From contig JALWPV010000032.1 in the NCBI GenBank assembly GCA_027080775.1, positions 1-64,000 of the forward strand: a DNA stretch of 64,000 nt, in the 5' to 3' direction. Under the pieces are notes generated by a model, which was not told the origin of the DNA, made no database searches, and saw nothing but the letters and a program-made list of their open reading frames with translations. The stretch comes from Acidilobaceae archaeon (GTDB lineage Archaea > Thermoproteota > Thermoprotei_A > Sulfolobales > Acidilobaceae). The position numbers and the translations under genes are program-made. Shown in pieces: positions 6,616 to 13,608 of the stretch. How positions within the stretch are numbered: position 1 is the first letter of the stretch; every line of letters starts with the position of its first letter.

Positions 6616-6846
6616 CACCACGCAGCGCCCCCTACTGGTCAGGTCTACTATTGTCTGCCGCGGGGGGCCCGGGTCGAGCCGCTTCTCTACCAGACCCCTC
6701 GCGGCCAGGGCTTCAACGTATCTCCCGATCTTATTCTTGTTAGACCCGGTGAGCTGGGCGAGCTGGGTCTGATTGATTGGGCCCCTCTCTGCTAGGGTCC
6801 TAAGGACTAGCATGATGAAGTCCCACTCCTCGCCCACCGCGGGCAC
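6601..6846 (-). CDS. Winged-helix regulator (family member 3)
   Basis: 81 residues with a clear winged helix: GPINQTQLAQLTGSNKNKIG, then RYVEALAARGLVEKR, wing, and C-terminal LTSRGRCVVSCLE. The LT-x-x-GRCV-x-x-CL ending is shared with the regulators at 10140 and 10424. Its 3' end overlaps the convergent gene 6031-6615 by 15 bases. Confidence 0.75.
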   Translation of the reverse strand: MPAVGEEWDFIMLVLRTLAERGPINQTQLAQLTGSNKNKIGRYVEALAARGLVEKRLDPGPPRQTIVDLTSRGRCVVSCLE

Positions 6847-6924
6847 CTAGGCCACACCCGGCGAGGCAAGGAGCCCTGGCGATTATTAGGAATATCGTAT
6901 TGTAGAACCAGACACAGGGGCAAA

Positions 6925-6971
6925 GCTTAAAAGGGAGACAAGTCTACCAGTATACACGGACACAGGGATAC
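6925..6971 (+). promoter_or_regulatory. Promoter with second GTATAC-N9-GGGATAC operator
   Basis: AGCTTAAAAG (6924-6933) is the TATA-like box; GTATAC (6950-6955) and GGGATAC (6965-6971) follow with nine bases between, as at 5996-6017. The gene start is 19 bases further at 6990. Confidence 0.6.
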
Positions 6972-6989
6972 AGGGAGAGGTGGAGTGGC

Positions 6990-7202
6990 GTGGGAGAGGT
7001 CGTGGTTAGTTTCCGGGTCCCCGGGGCCCTGAAGCGCGAGCTCTACCGGGCCGTGGGCGAGGCCCAGGCCCGCGAGGGCAGGAAGATCGAGTTCAAGAGG
7101 GTCGGGTCAATCGCCATAGCCCTAGCGGTAGCATACCTGAGAGGCGAGCTGCCAGAGGAGTGCATCGAGCGCGTCAAGGCAATCCTGGAGCCTGTGGGGT
7201 AG
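6990..7202 (+). CDS. Ribbon-helix-helix-like small regulator
   Basis: 70 residues from GTG 6990. It has an N-terminal strand (VVVSFRVPGALKREL), then helices with GSIAIALAVAYLRGELP, the arrangement of ribbon-helix-helix regulators, though the middle is longer than in MetJ/Arc proteins. The protein at 10781 has a similar strand (YTVGFKIPEPLREAY). It heads a four-gene plus-strand group and carries the shared operator upstream, so autoregulation is likely. Confidence 0.6.
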   Translation: MGEVVVSFRVPGALKRELYRAVGEAQAREGRKIEFKRVGSIAIALAVAYLRGELPEECIERVKAILEPVG

Positions 7203-7216
7203 GGGGGTGGTTGGTT

Positions 7217-7570
7217 GTGGTTAGGTGTGTTGGTGGGTTGGCGGTTGGGCTGGCTGCGTGGCTGGGCTCGGCGTTCAAGCCCGAGGCTGCCGTGGCGGCT
7301 GAGCCGGCGTTCTACGCGTTGCTCCGGTACGTGTACCACGCTGGCAGGGCTGAGGCGCTGGAGAGCGCTGCGAGGGCCCTGGAGAGGGCTGGCCACAGTG
7401 AGGCGGCTAGCGCCCTCTGGGCGGCGCTAGAGGCCGTCGAGGCGGAGCTGGAAGAGGCGGCCGCCGAGCTGGGGGAGTACGACAGCGTGGCGGGCGAGGT
7501 GGCCAGGCACCTCGCCGGGCCGAGGGCTAGGGCCGCGGCGCTAGAGGTGGCCGGCCATGGGGAAGCCTAG
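7217..7570 (+). CDS. Helical protein with N-terminal hydrophobic segment
   Basis: 117 residues from GTG 7217, after a GGGGGGTGG SD; the frame is open into the upstream gene. Residues 3-18 are hydrophobic (a possible membrane anchor). The rest is Ala/Glu-rich helix pairs resembling coiled coils (EAVEAELEEAAAELGEY). It overlaps the next start by 14 bases. No family recognised. Confidence 0.55.
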   Translation: MVRCVGGLAVGLAAWLGSAFKPEAAVAAEPAFYALLRYVYHAGRAEALESAARALERAGHSEAASALWAALEAVEAELEEAAAELGEYDSVAGEVARHLAGPRARAAALEVAGHGEA

Positions 7571-7817
7571 GGTCGCCGAGAATGGCGGCTTCTACGTGGT
7601 AGAGGCGGGTGGCCGCCTCTACCTTCTACCCAAGCAGCACGTCGAGCAGGCGGGCCCAGCCGAGTTCGTCTCCAAGAGGACGGGCTACCGGTTCCTCGCC
7701 GAGAGCGACGGCCTCAAGACCCTGCCCCCACTACGCCCGCCACCCAGGAGTCGCAGCGGGGGTGACGCCAGTGGAGCCCAAGGCGGGGGCCGGATGCCAT
7801 TATATCCTATTCCATAG
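7557..7817 (+). CDS. Small beta protein, function unknown
   Basis: 86 residues from ATG 7557. The N-terminal 50 residues alternate strands (GGFYVVEAGGRLYLLPK, FVSKRTGYRFL), suggesting a small beta barrel; the C-terminus is Pro/Arg/Gly-rich and probably disordered. Coupled to the upstream gene by overlap. No family recognised. Confidence 0.5.
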   Translation: MGKPRVAENGGFYVVEAGGRLYLLPKQHVEQAGPAEFVSKRTGYRFLAESDGLKTLPPLRPPPRSRSGGDASGAQGGGRMPLYPIP

Positions 7818-7866
7818 TGTAAGGGACTCCAATCCCCAGGCCCGGGCCACGGCAGGGTGAGGAGCC

Positions 7867-8028
7867 ATGGGGTGCACCCAAGCGGAGCTGTACAGGCTCG
7901 CGGATCTCTTGTACATCGAGGCGTGCAGGGGCCACGAGGACACCATCCCATGCAAGCGCCTGCTAAGAATAATCAACGACCTGAAGGCCTGGAGCCTCGA
8001 CGAGCTCAGGGCGCGACTGGGACTTTAG
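7867..8028 (+). CDS. Small helical protein, 53 residues
   Basis: ATG 7867, preceded by GGTGAGGAG, opens a 53-residue frame with normal codon use, two amphipathic helices and two Cys (TQAELYRLADLLYIEACRG, then CKRLLRIINDLKAW). Last gene of the group starting at 6990. Function unknown. Confidence 0.6.
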   Translation: MGCTQAELYRLADLLYIEACRGHEDTIPCKRLLRIINDLKAWSLDELRARLGL

Positions 8029-8072
8029 GGGGAAGGTTGCTGTGGGGGAACAGTTTTAGGGGGGCGCGTTCC

Positions 8073-8678
8073 ATGTTCTATACGGGTACTAAGTGTATGA
8101 GGGGCGCGGGGACCGAAGCCAGGAGCGCCGCCGCGCAGGGAGACGCTAGGCGGGACTCCCTAGGCCTAACGGTCGAGGACTGGATACTAGCGCTCCTAGC
8201 CTACGGGAGCGGCCGCGTATGGGGGAAAACCCGGCTCCAGAAAGCCCTCTTCATACTCGACAGACTGGAAGAGAAGTATGGGGCGGACTTCGTCCCGGCG
8301 GAATTCAAGCCTCACGTCTACGGCCCCTTCTCCCCCGATGCAGCCGAGGCCCTAAAGAGGCTCGAGGAAAGGGGTCTGATTAAAATAACATACAGAGAGG
8401 GCGCTTTCGAGGAGCCTGTAGCCCTCATAGAGGCCGCAAACGATGAGGCATTACGACGGGGCGAGGCGGTGCTCGAGAAGCTCAAGGCCTATACTGCATG
8501 GGATGATATAGAAGCTAGGATGAGCTTCGCCCTTAGGGCTCCGCTCCCCGAGTTACTCTGGTATGTCTACGACCTATGGCCCGAGTACACGGAGAACAGC
8601 CTGATAAAGGGCAAGGTCAAGATCTGGAAGAAGAGGAAGCTTCGTAAAAGACTATTCCCTGTCAGGATACTTAGATAA
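8073..8678 (+). CDS. Panacea/YwgA-like (DUF4065-type) protein
   Basis: 201 residues from ATG 8073; ATG 8097 is an alternative favoured by a TATA-like box at 8050-8059. The core GKTRLQKALFILDRLEEKYG, then FKPHVYGPFSPDAAEALKRL and ERGLIKI, matches the Panacea/SocA (DUF4065) and YwgA group, known as antitoxins or phage-associated proteins. The 3' end overlaps a convergent membrane-protein gene by 27 bases. Role in the element is inference: antitoxin, or control of host proteins. Confidence 0.65.
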   Translation: MFYTGTKCMRGAGTEARSAAAQGDARRDSLGLTVEDWILALLAYGSGRVWGKTRLQKALFILDRLEEKYGADFVPAEFKPHVYGPFSPDAAEALKRLEERGLIKITYREGAFEEPVALIEAANDEALRRGEAVLEKLKAYTAWDDIEARMSFALRAPLPELLWYVYDLWPEYTENSLIKGKVKIWKKRKLRKRLFPVRILR

Positions 8679-9314
8679 CAGATCCTCAAATTCTCTCAAA
8701 TCTTTGCCGCACTTTCGCCTTAACTCCCCTAGGCCCTGCTCAGCGAGTTTGAGGAGCTCTTCTATCTTACCAGAAGTGGCCTCTGTCTCTTCAACCCGGG
8801 TCTTGTATGGTTTATACGCGTTATACACACCCAACGCGAAAAAGCCAAAGACGCTGATGACACCCTCTGCGCCACTGATGCTGTGAGTAAGGTACAGGAG
8901 CAGAGTGTAGACCGCGCCTAAGCCGAATATTTCCAATAACTCTCTTATCATCTCGCCTCTTACATCCTTGCACTCGACGCTTTCGCCCAGTCTAGATGCT
9001 TCCGCGAGGCCCCCTGCTATGTCATTAACAAGTCTCCTCGCGAGCCTAGCGCTACGCCTGAGGCACAGGCATGCAGCCGTGGCCTTCTCCGCCAGGCTAT
9101 GAATCCGCTCTAGGTGGCGCTCCCTGCGGCGCTGGCATTCTTCATAATGTTCTTTAGCCTTATCTAACAAGTAATACAACACGAGGAATACAATCCCGCT
9201 GGCGATAGAGAAGGCGAGGCTAACGGGCTCTATCTCACCCAATCGAAACCACCTGCTTACCCGCGGGCGCGTCGGGCAGACGCCCACTAGAGGGACTTCA
9301 TCGCCGCCTCGCAT
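8652..9314 (-). CDS. Membrane protein with coiled-coil arms
   Basis: 220 residues from ATG 9314, overlapping the upstream gene by 28 bases. A hydrophobic segment lies near 31-50, a long charged helical region at 51-115, two more hydrophobic segments at about 126-165, and a second coiled coil to the end. Long cytoplasmic helices on a membrane hairpin recall effector or toxin-like proteins, but nothing proves it. Convergent with the DUF4065-like gene. Confidence 0.6.
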   Translation of the reverse strand: MRGGDEVPLVGVCPTRPRVSRWFRLGEIEPVSLAFSIASGIVFLVLYYLLDKAKEHYEECQRRRERHLERIHSLAEKATAACLCLRRSARLARRLVNDIAGGLAEASRLGESVECKDVRGEMIRELLEIFGLGAVYTLLLYLTHSISGAEGVISVFGFFALGVYNAYKPYKTRVEETEATSGKIEELLKLAEQGLGELRRKCGKDLREFEDLLSKYPDRE

Positions 9315-10114
9315 TTCCCGGTGGCTTGGCAGAACCAGGTGAAGTCCCGTAGGGCGGCGTCGACGTTCTCTTGGGGGCCCTTCACGAGTATGCTGTAATC
9401 TCTGCTGAAGCGCGGTCTGTCGGCCTCAATCTTGACCGCCTTCTTCTCGGCTATCACGTCGACGAGCTTTGAGACTTCATCGTCGCCTATGCCCTTGGGC
9501 TTCAGTGTGAGGCGGGCGGAGACTTCCCCGCCGCCTGAGGGCAGCATGCGCGGCTTCCGCGCTAGCTCGAGCAGGGCGTCGCCGACGGGTATGGCCTCGC
9601 CGCGGGGGCGTCTCCCCGCCGCCAGGGCCCCGGCGCCCACGAGGACAGCGCCTACCGCCAGCATGGCCTCGCCAGCCCTAGCCACGGGCTCGGGCTTGTA
9701 GCGCACGTAGAGGGTGTAGCGTGCTATGGCGTTGCTCCCCACGCGCTCCACGCTGCAGTCGGGCGGGGCCCGGGCCTGCATGTGGAAGGTGCACTCACTT
9801 GAGTGGCAAGTGGAAACGCGAACCACGTCCTCGCCGCCGGTCCTCGCGAGCGACCCGGACTCCCACACCGCGATGCCGTGGCTATCGTAGAGCACGAGTT
9901 TCCCGCCCTCGCAGAGGGGCGCCGAGTAACTCGTGATCACAATCCTCGAGCCAGGCACCACGAGGACGGGCCTCGACTGGCCCGGCAACAGCGTGACGCC
10001 GACAGCCTCGAAGTAGGTGGCCTCATAATGGAACACGTAGTAAGCCCCAACCACGAGCAACAACACGCCGATACCGATAAGAGCGCCCCCGGCCACCCTA
10101 CGAACGCCAGCCAA
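9287..10114 (-). CDS. Membrane-anchored surface protein with two helices
   Basis: 275 residues. An N-terminal hydrophobic helix (about 8-29) starts the protein. A beta-rich domain with four Cys follows (30-145; CHSSECTF, a Cys-x4-Cys pair), then a second hydrophobic helix (147-167) and a C-terminal domain (185-275) resembling an alpha/beta ACT or ferredoxin-like fold. The extracytoplasmic domain is like the GOLD-like protein at 3451. Co-directional with the gene at 8652. Confidence 0.65.
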   Translation of the reverse strand: MAGVRRVAGGALIGIGVLLLVVGAYYVFHYEATYFEAVGVTLLPGQSRPVLVVPGSRIVITSYSAPLCEGGKLVLYDSHGIAVWESGSLARTGGEDVVRVSTCHSSECTFHMQARAPPDCSVERVGSNAIARYTLYVRYKPEPVARAGEAMLAVGAVLVGAGALAAGRRPRGEAIPVGDALLELARKPRMLPSGGGEVSARLTLKPKGIGDDEVSKLVDVIAEKKAVKIEADRPRFSRDYSILVKGPQENVDAALRDFTWFCQATGKCEAAMKSL

Positions 10115-10139
10115 GCACCCCCACCCCCCAAGCCCCGGG

Positions 10140-10409
10140 CTAGGAGCCTACGAGGCACCGAGCCACACAGCGACCCTTCTCTGTAAGGTGAATGATATTA
10201 GCACGCTCGTGGGCCTCGACCATGATTAGACCCTCTTTCTCGAGAATGTCCCGGTAACGCTTTATTGTGTGATAGTTTGTCTTCAGGAACTCCGCTAGAT
10301 CGCTCGTACTAGGCTTTCGGCCTGTCTGCTCGAACGCGTGGGCTGCTTTTATGAATTGGAGAGCAAACTGTACGGCGAAGCCCGCGCCCCTCATGATTGC
10401 CCGCGGCAT
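10140..10409 (-). CDS. Winged-helix regulator (family member 4)
   Basis: 89 residues from ATG 10409 (ATG 10394 also possible). Helix, STSDLAEFLKTNYHTIKRYR, ILEKEGLIMVEAHER, then LTEKGRCVARCL. It is a close paralogue of the neighbouring gene at 10424 (shared TNYHT, EK-GLI-VE and LTE-GRCVA-CL), evidently a tandem duplication. Confidence 0.75.
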   Translation of the reverse strand: MPRAIMRGAGFAVQFALQFIKAAHAFEQTGRKPSTSDLAEFLKTNYHTIKRYRDILEKEGLIMVEAHERANIIHLTEKGRCVARCLVGS

Positions 10410-10423
10410 CGACTGGCACCCCC

Positions 10424-10684
10424 CTAAGCCCCTGATATTAGGCACTTGGCTACGCATCGGCCTTGCTCGGTGAGCCTTGGCACGTTCTTCTTCTCGTAGG
10501 GCTCTACTACTATGAGGCCGTTCTTCTCGAGGGCCCGGACCACGCGTTGGAGCGTGTGGTAGTTGGTCTCTAGGGCCTCGACGAGCTCGTACATGCCCGC
10601 CTTCTTGCCTATACCCTCGTAGGAGTGAAGGAGCCTCAGCAGATTCAGGGCCAAGCGAACAGTATGCTCCGTCCGCTCCCTCAC
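10424..10684 (-). CDS. Winged-helix regulator (family member 5)
   Basis: 86 residues from the start at 10684, reading away from the divergent promoter at 10719-10762. The winged helix includes MYELVEALETNYHTLQRVVR, ALEKNGLIVVEPYEK and LTEQGRCVAKCL. It is followed after 14 bases by its paralogue. Likely autoregulated through the inverted repeat in the divergent gap. Confidence 0.8.
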   Translation of the reverse strand: MRERTEHTVRLALNLLRLLHSYEGIGKKAGMYELVEALETNYHTLQRVVRALEKNGLIVVEPYEKKNVPRLTEQGRCVAKCLISGA

Positions 10685-10718
10685 TGTGTGTCTCCTCTAC
10701 GTCTATACGAGGAGCGCA

Positions 10719-10762
10719 AGAAATATTAGGGATACGTGAACGTATATTCACACGAGCGTATG
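10719..10762. promoter_or_regulatory. Divergent promoter with GTGAA-N6-TTCAC operator
   Basis: TATA-like AAATATTAGG (10720-10729), then the inverted repeat GTGAA (10736) N6 TTCAC (10747), continuing as ACGAGCGTATG to 10762. The bases TTCACACGAGCGTATG are identical at 11840-11855, where the same inverted repeat with the same spacer length occurs in another divergent gap. Confidence 0.7.
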
Positions 10763-10780
10763 ACACTAGAGGTGGAACGC

Positions 10781-11293
10781 GTGACGGGGTATGAGGAGAG
10801 CCCAGAGGCCGGGTTAACTGGCGTTAACTGGTTAACCAGGGTTAACCAGGTGAGTAAGTGTGTCCGTAAGGTCGGGCGTAGCTATACCGTTGGCTTCAAG
10901 ATACCGGAGCCGCTCCGCGAGGCCTACGCGGAACTCCCCTCGGCTTCTAAGACCCTCATTAAGACGGTTGTTATGAGCTTGATCTACGCGCTGGCGAAGA
11001 AGCACGGCGTTGAAATCGAGTGCGAGGAGCAGCTCAGACCCATGATAAGCGACGCCCCTGCCGTGGGCGGGCAGATAATCATAAATGCTAATATAAACGA
11101 GAATAGGAATGAAAACACGGTCAGGGTCGCTCTGAATGTTGATGTTGAGGCTTTGAGGGATGCTCTCCGGCTTCTCGAGTACCTCTACGGGGAAGCATCT
11201 AGGGGCATGCCGCCGCAGAACAGGGCCATATTGGCTAGGCGTCTGGCCAGGGCCAAGGAGACGCTCGCGGGCCTGGTCGCCAGCCTGAACTAG
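10781..11293 (+). CDS. Ribbon-helix-helix-like regulator
   Basis: 170 residues from GTG 10781, chosen because AGAGGTGG lies six bases before; ATG 10760 and GTG 10850 are alternatives. The strand-helix-helix segment around SYTVGFKIPEPLREAYAELP, then SLIYALAKKHG, resembles ribbon-helix-helix proteins. The C-terminal half (VRVALNVDVEALRDALRLLEYLYG) is a helical oligomerisation-like domain. It probably binds the operator at 10736 and possibly the GTTAAC cluster within its own 5' end. Confidence 0.6.
   Translation: MTGYEESPEAGLTGVNWLTRVNQVSKCVRKVGRSYTVGFKIPEPLREAYAELPSASKTLIKTVVMSLIYALAKKHGVEIECEEQLRPMISDAPAVGGQIIINANINENRNENTVRVALNVDVEALRDALRLLEYLYGEASRGMPPQNRAILARRLARAKETLAGLVASLN
10813..10846 (+). 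repeat. Four GTTAAC sites spaced 10-8-10
   Basis: GTTAAC at 10813, 10823, 10831 and 10841, symmetric about 10829.5. They fall in the first codons of the regulator gene, or in its leader if GTG 10850 is the start. The flanking TGG/CCA bases extend the central site to CTGGTTAACCAG. Operator-like. Confidence 0.65.
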
Positions 11294-11305
11294 GGGGTGG
11301 ACTGT

Positions 11306-11443
11306 GTGAAGATCGTTATAGAGCTGGAGACCCCGGAGAACTCGCCTGAGGAGCTCCGCGCGGCGGCCCGCCTCTTAGAGGAGCTGGCCAGGCTCGCCGA
11401 GAAGAGGTTCGAGCAAATAAAGAGGGCCGGGGGCACCGGCTAG
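11306..11443 (+). CDS. Small helical protein, 45 residues
   Basis: GTG 11306 after GGGGGTGG opens a 45-residue frame: a short strand (KIVIELETP) followed by one long amphipathic helix (EELRAAARLLEELARLAEKR). It follows the regulator gene by 12 bases and shares a CTAG stop with the convergent gene. Possible partner of the regulator; no family recognised. Confidence 0.6.
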   Translation: MKIVIELETPENSPEELRAAARLLEELARLAEKRFEQIKRAGGTG

Positions 11444-11784
11444 GCCCGCGGCGCTTGCTGGCCCAGCAGCAACGGGCAATCGTTAAGGTGGCCCGCGCTC
11501 TCGGCGAAGGCCAGGATTTCCAGCGTCCTCTTTATTAGGTTGGAGACGAGCTTTGCGGCGTTACCACCTGGCATGCCCGTGAGCGCCATTGGCTGTTTTT
11601 CGATGTTGACTATACTGCTTGTCTCGTCGTAGCCCGTTAGGGTGGCCAGTAGCAGGGCGAGGTTGTAGGCGTCGATGGCCGCGTAAGCGGTCTCCCCCTT
11701 CTCGGTGGCCCTAGCCAGCCTGTCGAGGATGAGCTTCGCCGTGTAGCAGACCAGCCACGATGCCATGACCCGTCGCCTCTGCAT
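11440..11784 (-). CDS. Hypothetical helical protein
   Basis: 114 residues from ATG 11784 (ATG 11766 also possible); a TATA-like AATAAGC box about 30 bases upstream supports a short leader. It is mostly helical (WLVCYTAKLILDRLARATEKG, then a Leu-rich helix, then NAAKLVSNLIKRTLEILAFA). No family recognised. It reads away from the divergent operator at 11829-11855. Confidence 0.6.
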   Translation of the reverse strand: MQRRRVMASWLVCYTAKLILDRLARATEKGETAYAAIDAYNLALLLATLTGYDETSSIVNIEKQPMALTGMPGGNAAKLVSNLIKRTLEILAFAESAGHLNDCPLLLGQQAPRA

Positions 11785-11812
11785 GTTCTCGTGCACGTGT
11801 GTTCGCCCGCAA

Positions 11813-11855
11813 AGCTTATTAGGGAGATGTGAACATACATTCACACGAGCGTATG
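11813..11855. promoter_or_regulatory. Divergent promoter, second GTGAA-N6-TTCAC operator
   Basis: AGCTTATTAGGG (11814-11825) is the TATA-like region; GTGAA (11829) N6 TTCAC (11840) and the 16-base block to 11855 repeat the promoter at 10736-10762. It drives the long plus-strand operon and the minus gene at 11784. Confidence 0.7.
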
Positions 11856-12124
11856 TGCGCAGAGAGGTGGTTTGGTTGGGTGGGTTTGGTAGGCCTGTGG
11901 TGGACGCGGGCCTCTGGAAGAGGGCCCGCAAGGCGAGTATAGACGTGGGGGTCGATGCCAGCAGACTCGTGGAGCTGGGGCTAGAGGTCGTCCTAGCGAT
12001 AGTCGAGACTGGCCGCGTCCCGCCTTGCCTCGAGGAGCTCCTCGCAACCACGGGTAGGGCCTCAGTGGCCAGGGAGCTCCAAGCCATCGCCAAGGCGGCC
12101 AGGGCAGCAATGGCGAGGAACTAG
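11855..12124 (+). CDS. Small helical protein, first gene of long operon
   Basis: 89 residues from GTG 11855; TTG 11876 after AGAGGTGG is an alternative. Charged N-terminal helix (LWKRARKASIDVGVDASRL), then Leu/Val-rich helices. The upstream operator matches that of the regulator at 10781, so both are probably under the same control. No family recognised. Confidence 0.55.
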   Translation: MRREVVWLGGFGRPVVDAGLWKRARKASIDVGVDASRLVELGLEVVLAIVETGRVPPCLEELLATTGRASVARELQAIAKAARAAMARN

Positions 12125-12142
12125 GCTGGGGGGCGGCGCGCG

Positions 12143-12424
12143 ATGGTTAGGTGGTACTTGTGTGTTAACCACCTCGACCCCGGCGCGCCCGCCCTCTTGG
12201 TGAGGGCCAGCCGGGCTGGTTGGGCCAAGTACAGGGCCGCCGGGTACTCCGGCGTGGAGCTGGGCTGGTTCTGTCTCCGCGCGAAGGGCGTGAAGGCTCC
12301 TAGGGACGCCGAGGTGGTTCCCGCCGAGCCGGGCATGGTCGAGGGCGTGGCCCCGGCGCCGTTCCAGCCCGTCTACGAGGACACTAGGAAGATCATCGAG
12401 GCCGTCCTGGGGGTGACTGGTTAA
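12143..12424 (+). CDS. Hypothetical protein in late operon
   Basis: 93 residues from ATG 12143, after GGGGGGCGG. Compact alpha/beta look with aromatic residues (MVRWYLCVNHLDPG, GYSGVELGWFCLRAKG). Its final codons carry the GGGGGTGA SD of the next gene, whose ATG overlaps its TAA stop. No family recognised. Confidence 0.6.
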   Translation: MVRWYLCVNHLDPGAPALLVRASRAGWAKYRAAGYSGVELGWFCLRAKGVKAPRDAEVVPAEPGMVEGVAPAPFQPVYEDTRKIIEAVLGVTG

Positions 12425-12738
12425 TGCGTGGGGAGTACCTGCACCCGGACGAGGAGCTCCTGGGGGCTGTTGACGAGTTCTCGCGTGCGGTGGAGCTCCT
12501 AGCGGGGCTCCTCTACCAGGCCGCCAGGCTGGCCAGGCGCGAGGATGTGGCCAAGGCGGTAGAGGGCATCGTGAGGTGCTACGCCGCCCAGGACCCCCTT
12601 GTGCGTGCCTGGAGTTGCGGCGACTGCGAGTACTACGACCCGGCCGGACGCGGCGCTTGCTACGAGCGCTGCGAGAAGGAGCGGTCGAGGGCCATCGACT
12701 CGACGGCAAGGGCGATCCTCGAGGGGGTGACGGGTTGA
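12424..12738 (+). CDS. Small Cys-cluster protein, likely zinc-binding
   Basis: 104 residues from ATG 12424. A helical N-terminal half is followed by CGDCEYYDPAGRGACYERC, a four-Cys cluster typical of a structural zinc site, and a charged helix. It overlaps the next ATG by one base. The protein at 14636 carries a related Cys pattern (CRKC, WC, RC). Function unknown. Confidence 0.65.
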   Translation: MRGEYLHPDEELLGAVDEFSRAVELLAGLLYQAARLARREDVAKAVEGIVRCYAAQDPLVRAWSCGDCEYYDPAGRGACYERCEKERSRAIDSTARAILEGVTG

Positions 12739-13121
12739 TGGCTAGCCGGGCGGTCGCGGAGAGGCGTTACAGGGTCACGCTCGAGGAGTCTGGTGAGAGC
12801 GTGGTCTACTACGAGGTTGACAGGGAGAGGGGCGAGCGCAGGATATGCGCGGCGGTGGCCGGGAGCGACTACTGGCGCGCCCTCGCGGAGCTGCTCACGT
12901 TCCTCGCTGGCGCTGAGGATGCGCCGATCAGCGACCTGCACGTCGACCCCGGCGGTGGGAAGGCGAGTGTTAGGGTGGTCGTGCCGGGCGGCGTCTACTA
13001 TGATGTGTGGATGGAGACGGACGGCGAGAGGGCCAGGGCCTGCGCCGTGGCGGAGAGGGGCTACGTCTTCGGCAAGCCCTGGGAGACCAGCGTGTGCAAC
13101 TGCGACTGCGGGGGGTACTAG
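12738..13121 (+). CDS. Hypothetical beta-rich protein with C-terminal Cys
   Basis: 127 residues from ATG 12738 (TGATG overlap). Alternating strands (YRVTLEESGESVVYYEVDR, KASVRVVVPGGVYYDVWME) suggest a beta sandwich or barrel; the end has three Cys in CNCDC order. No family recognised. Confidence 0.6.
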   Translation: MASRAVAERRYRVTLEESGESVVYYEVDRERGERRICAAVAGSDYWRALAELLTFLAGAEDAPISDLHVDPGGGKASVRVVVPGGVYYDVWMETDGERARACAVAERGYVFGKPWETSVCNCDCGGY

Positions 13122-13123
13122 TG

Positions 13124-13420
13124 ATGGACGAGGTCAGGGGGCAGGCTAGGCGGCTGCTGCGCCGGGCGGGGGTGTGGCTCAACACCCCGGGCGTAGAGGT
13201 GGTGGAGCGCCTGGCCAAGCACGGCGACCACACGATCTACCGCTATACGACGTGGATTATCCAGGTCAGGATAGACGCCGTCGTATCGTGTGGCCATGCT
13301 GGCTGCGAGCTCCTAGGCGCCTCGATCAGGGAGCCCACGGGCCGCGCCAGGGTCTGGCAGCCGGGCCTGGGCTGGAGCGACGGTAACCCAGGCAGGATCC
13401 TCGAGGGGGTGATGGCTTGA
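13124..13420 (+). CDS. Hypothetical protein with C-x3-H-x2-C-like motif
   Basis: 98 residues from ATG 13124 (GTG 13121 also possible). It has an N-terminal basic helix (RGQARRLLRRAGVWL), a strand-rich core (HTIYRYTTWIIQVRIDAVV) and CGHAGC. The last residues encode the SD for the next gene, whose TTG overlaps the stop. No family recognised. Confidence 0.55.
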   Translation: MDEVRGQARRLLRRAGVWLNTPGVEVVERLAKHGDHTIYRYTTWIIQVRIDAVVSCGHAGCELLGASIREPTGRARVWQPGLGWSDGNPGRILEGVMA

Positions 13421-13608
13421 GGCTCGTTACGGTGAAGATGCCCGAGGTCTACGTTGAAGGTATCGAGGAGCTGGTCAGGGCTGGCCGCTACACGAGCAGG
13501 AGCGAGGCGATCCGCGTCGCCGTCCGCGAGCTCCTGCGCCGCGAGCTCTGGGGCGCCGGGCCGCTAGCGGAGCGGGGCTGGCTAGAGGGGGTGGCCAGTC
13601 ATGCCTAG
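13417..13608 (+). CDS. Ribbon-helix-helix (CopG/MetJ) regulator
   Basis: 63 residues from TTG 13417. Typical CopG-type layout: strand LVTVKMPEVYVEGI, helix EELVRAGRYTSRSEAIRVAV, helix RELLRREL. Ribbon-helix-helix dimers bind short repeated operators and are common copy-number or partition regulators of archaeal plasmids and viruses. The phased GTAC and GCTAAAC arrays are candidate targets (inference). Confidence 0.85.
   Translation: MRLVTVKMPEVYVEGIEELVRAGRYTSRSEAIRVAVRELLRRELWGAGPLAERGWLEGVASHA

Noticed and set aside
10140-10766. 208-residue reading of the winged-helix frame
   Set aside because: The first about 118 residues run antiphase through the paralogue at 10424; the real start is at 10409.
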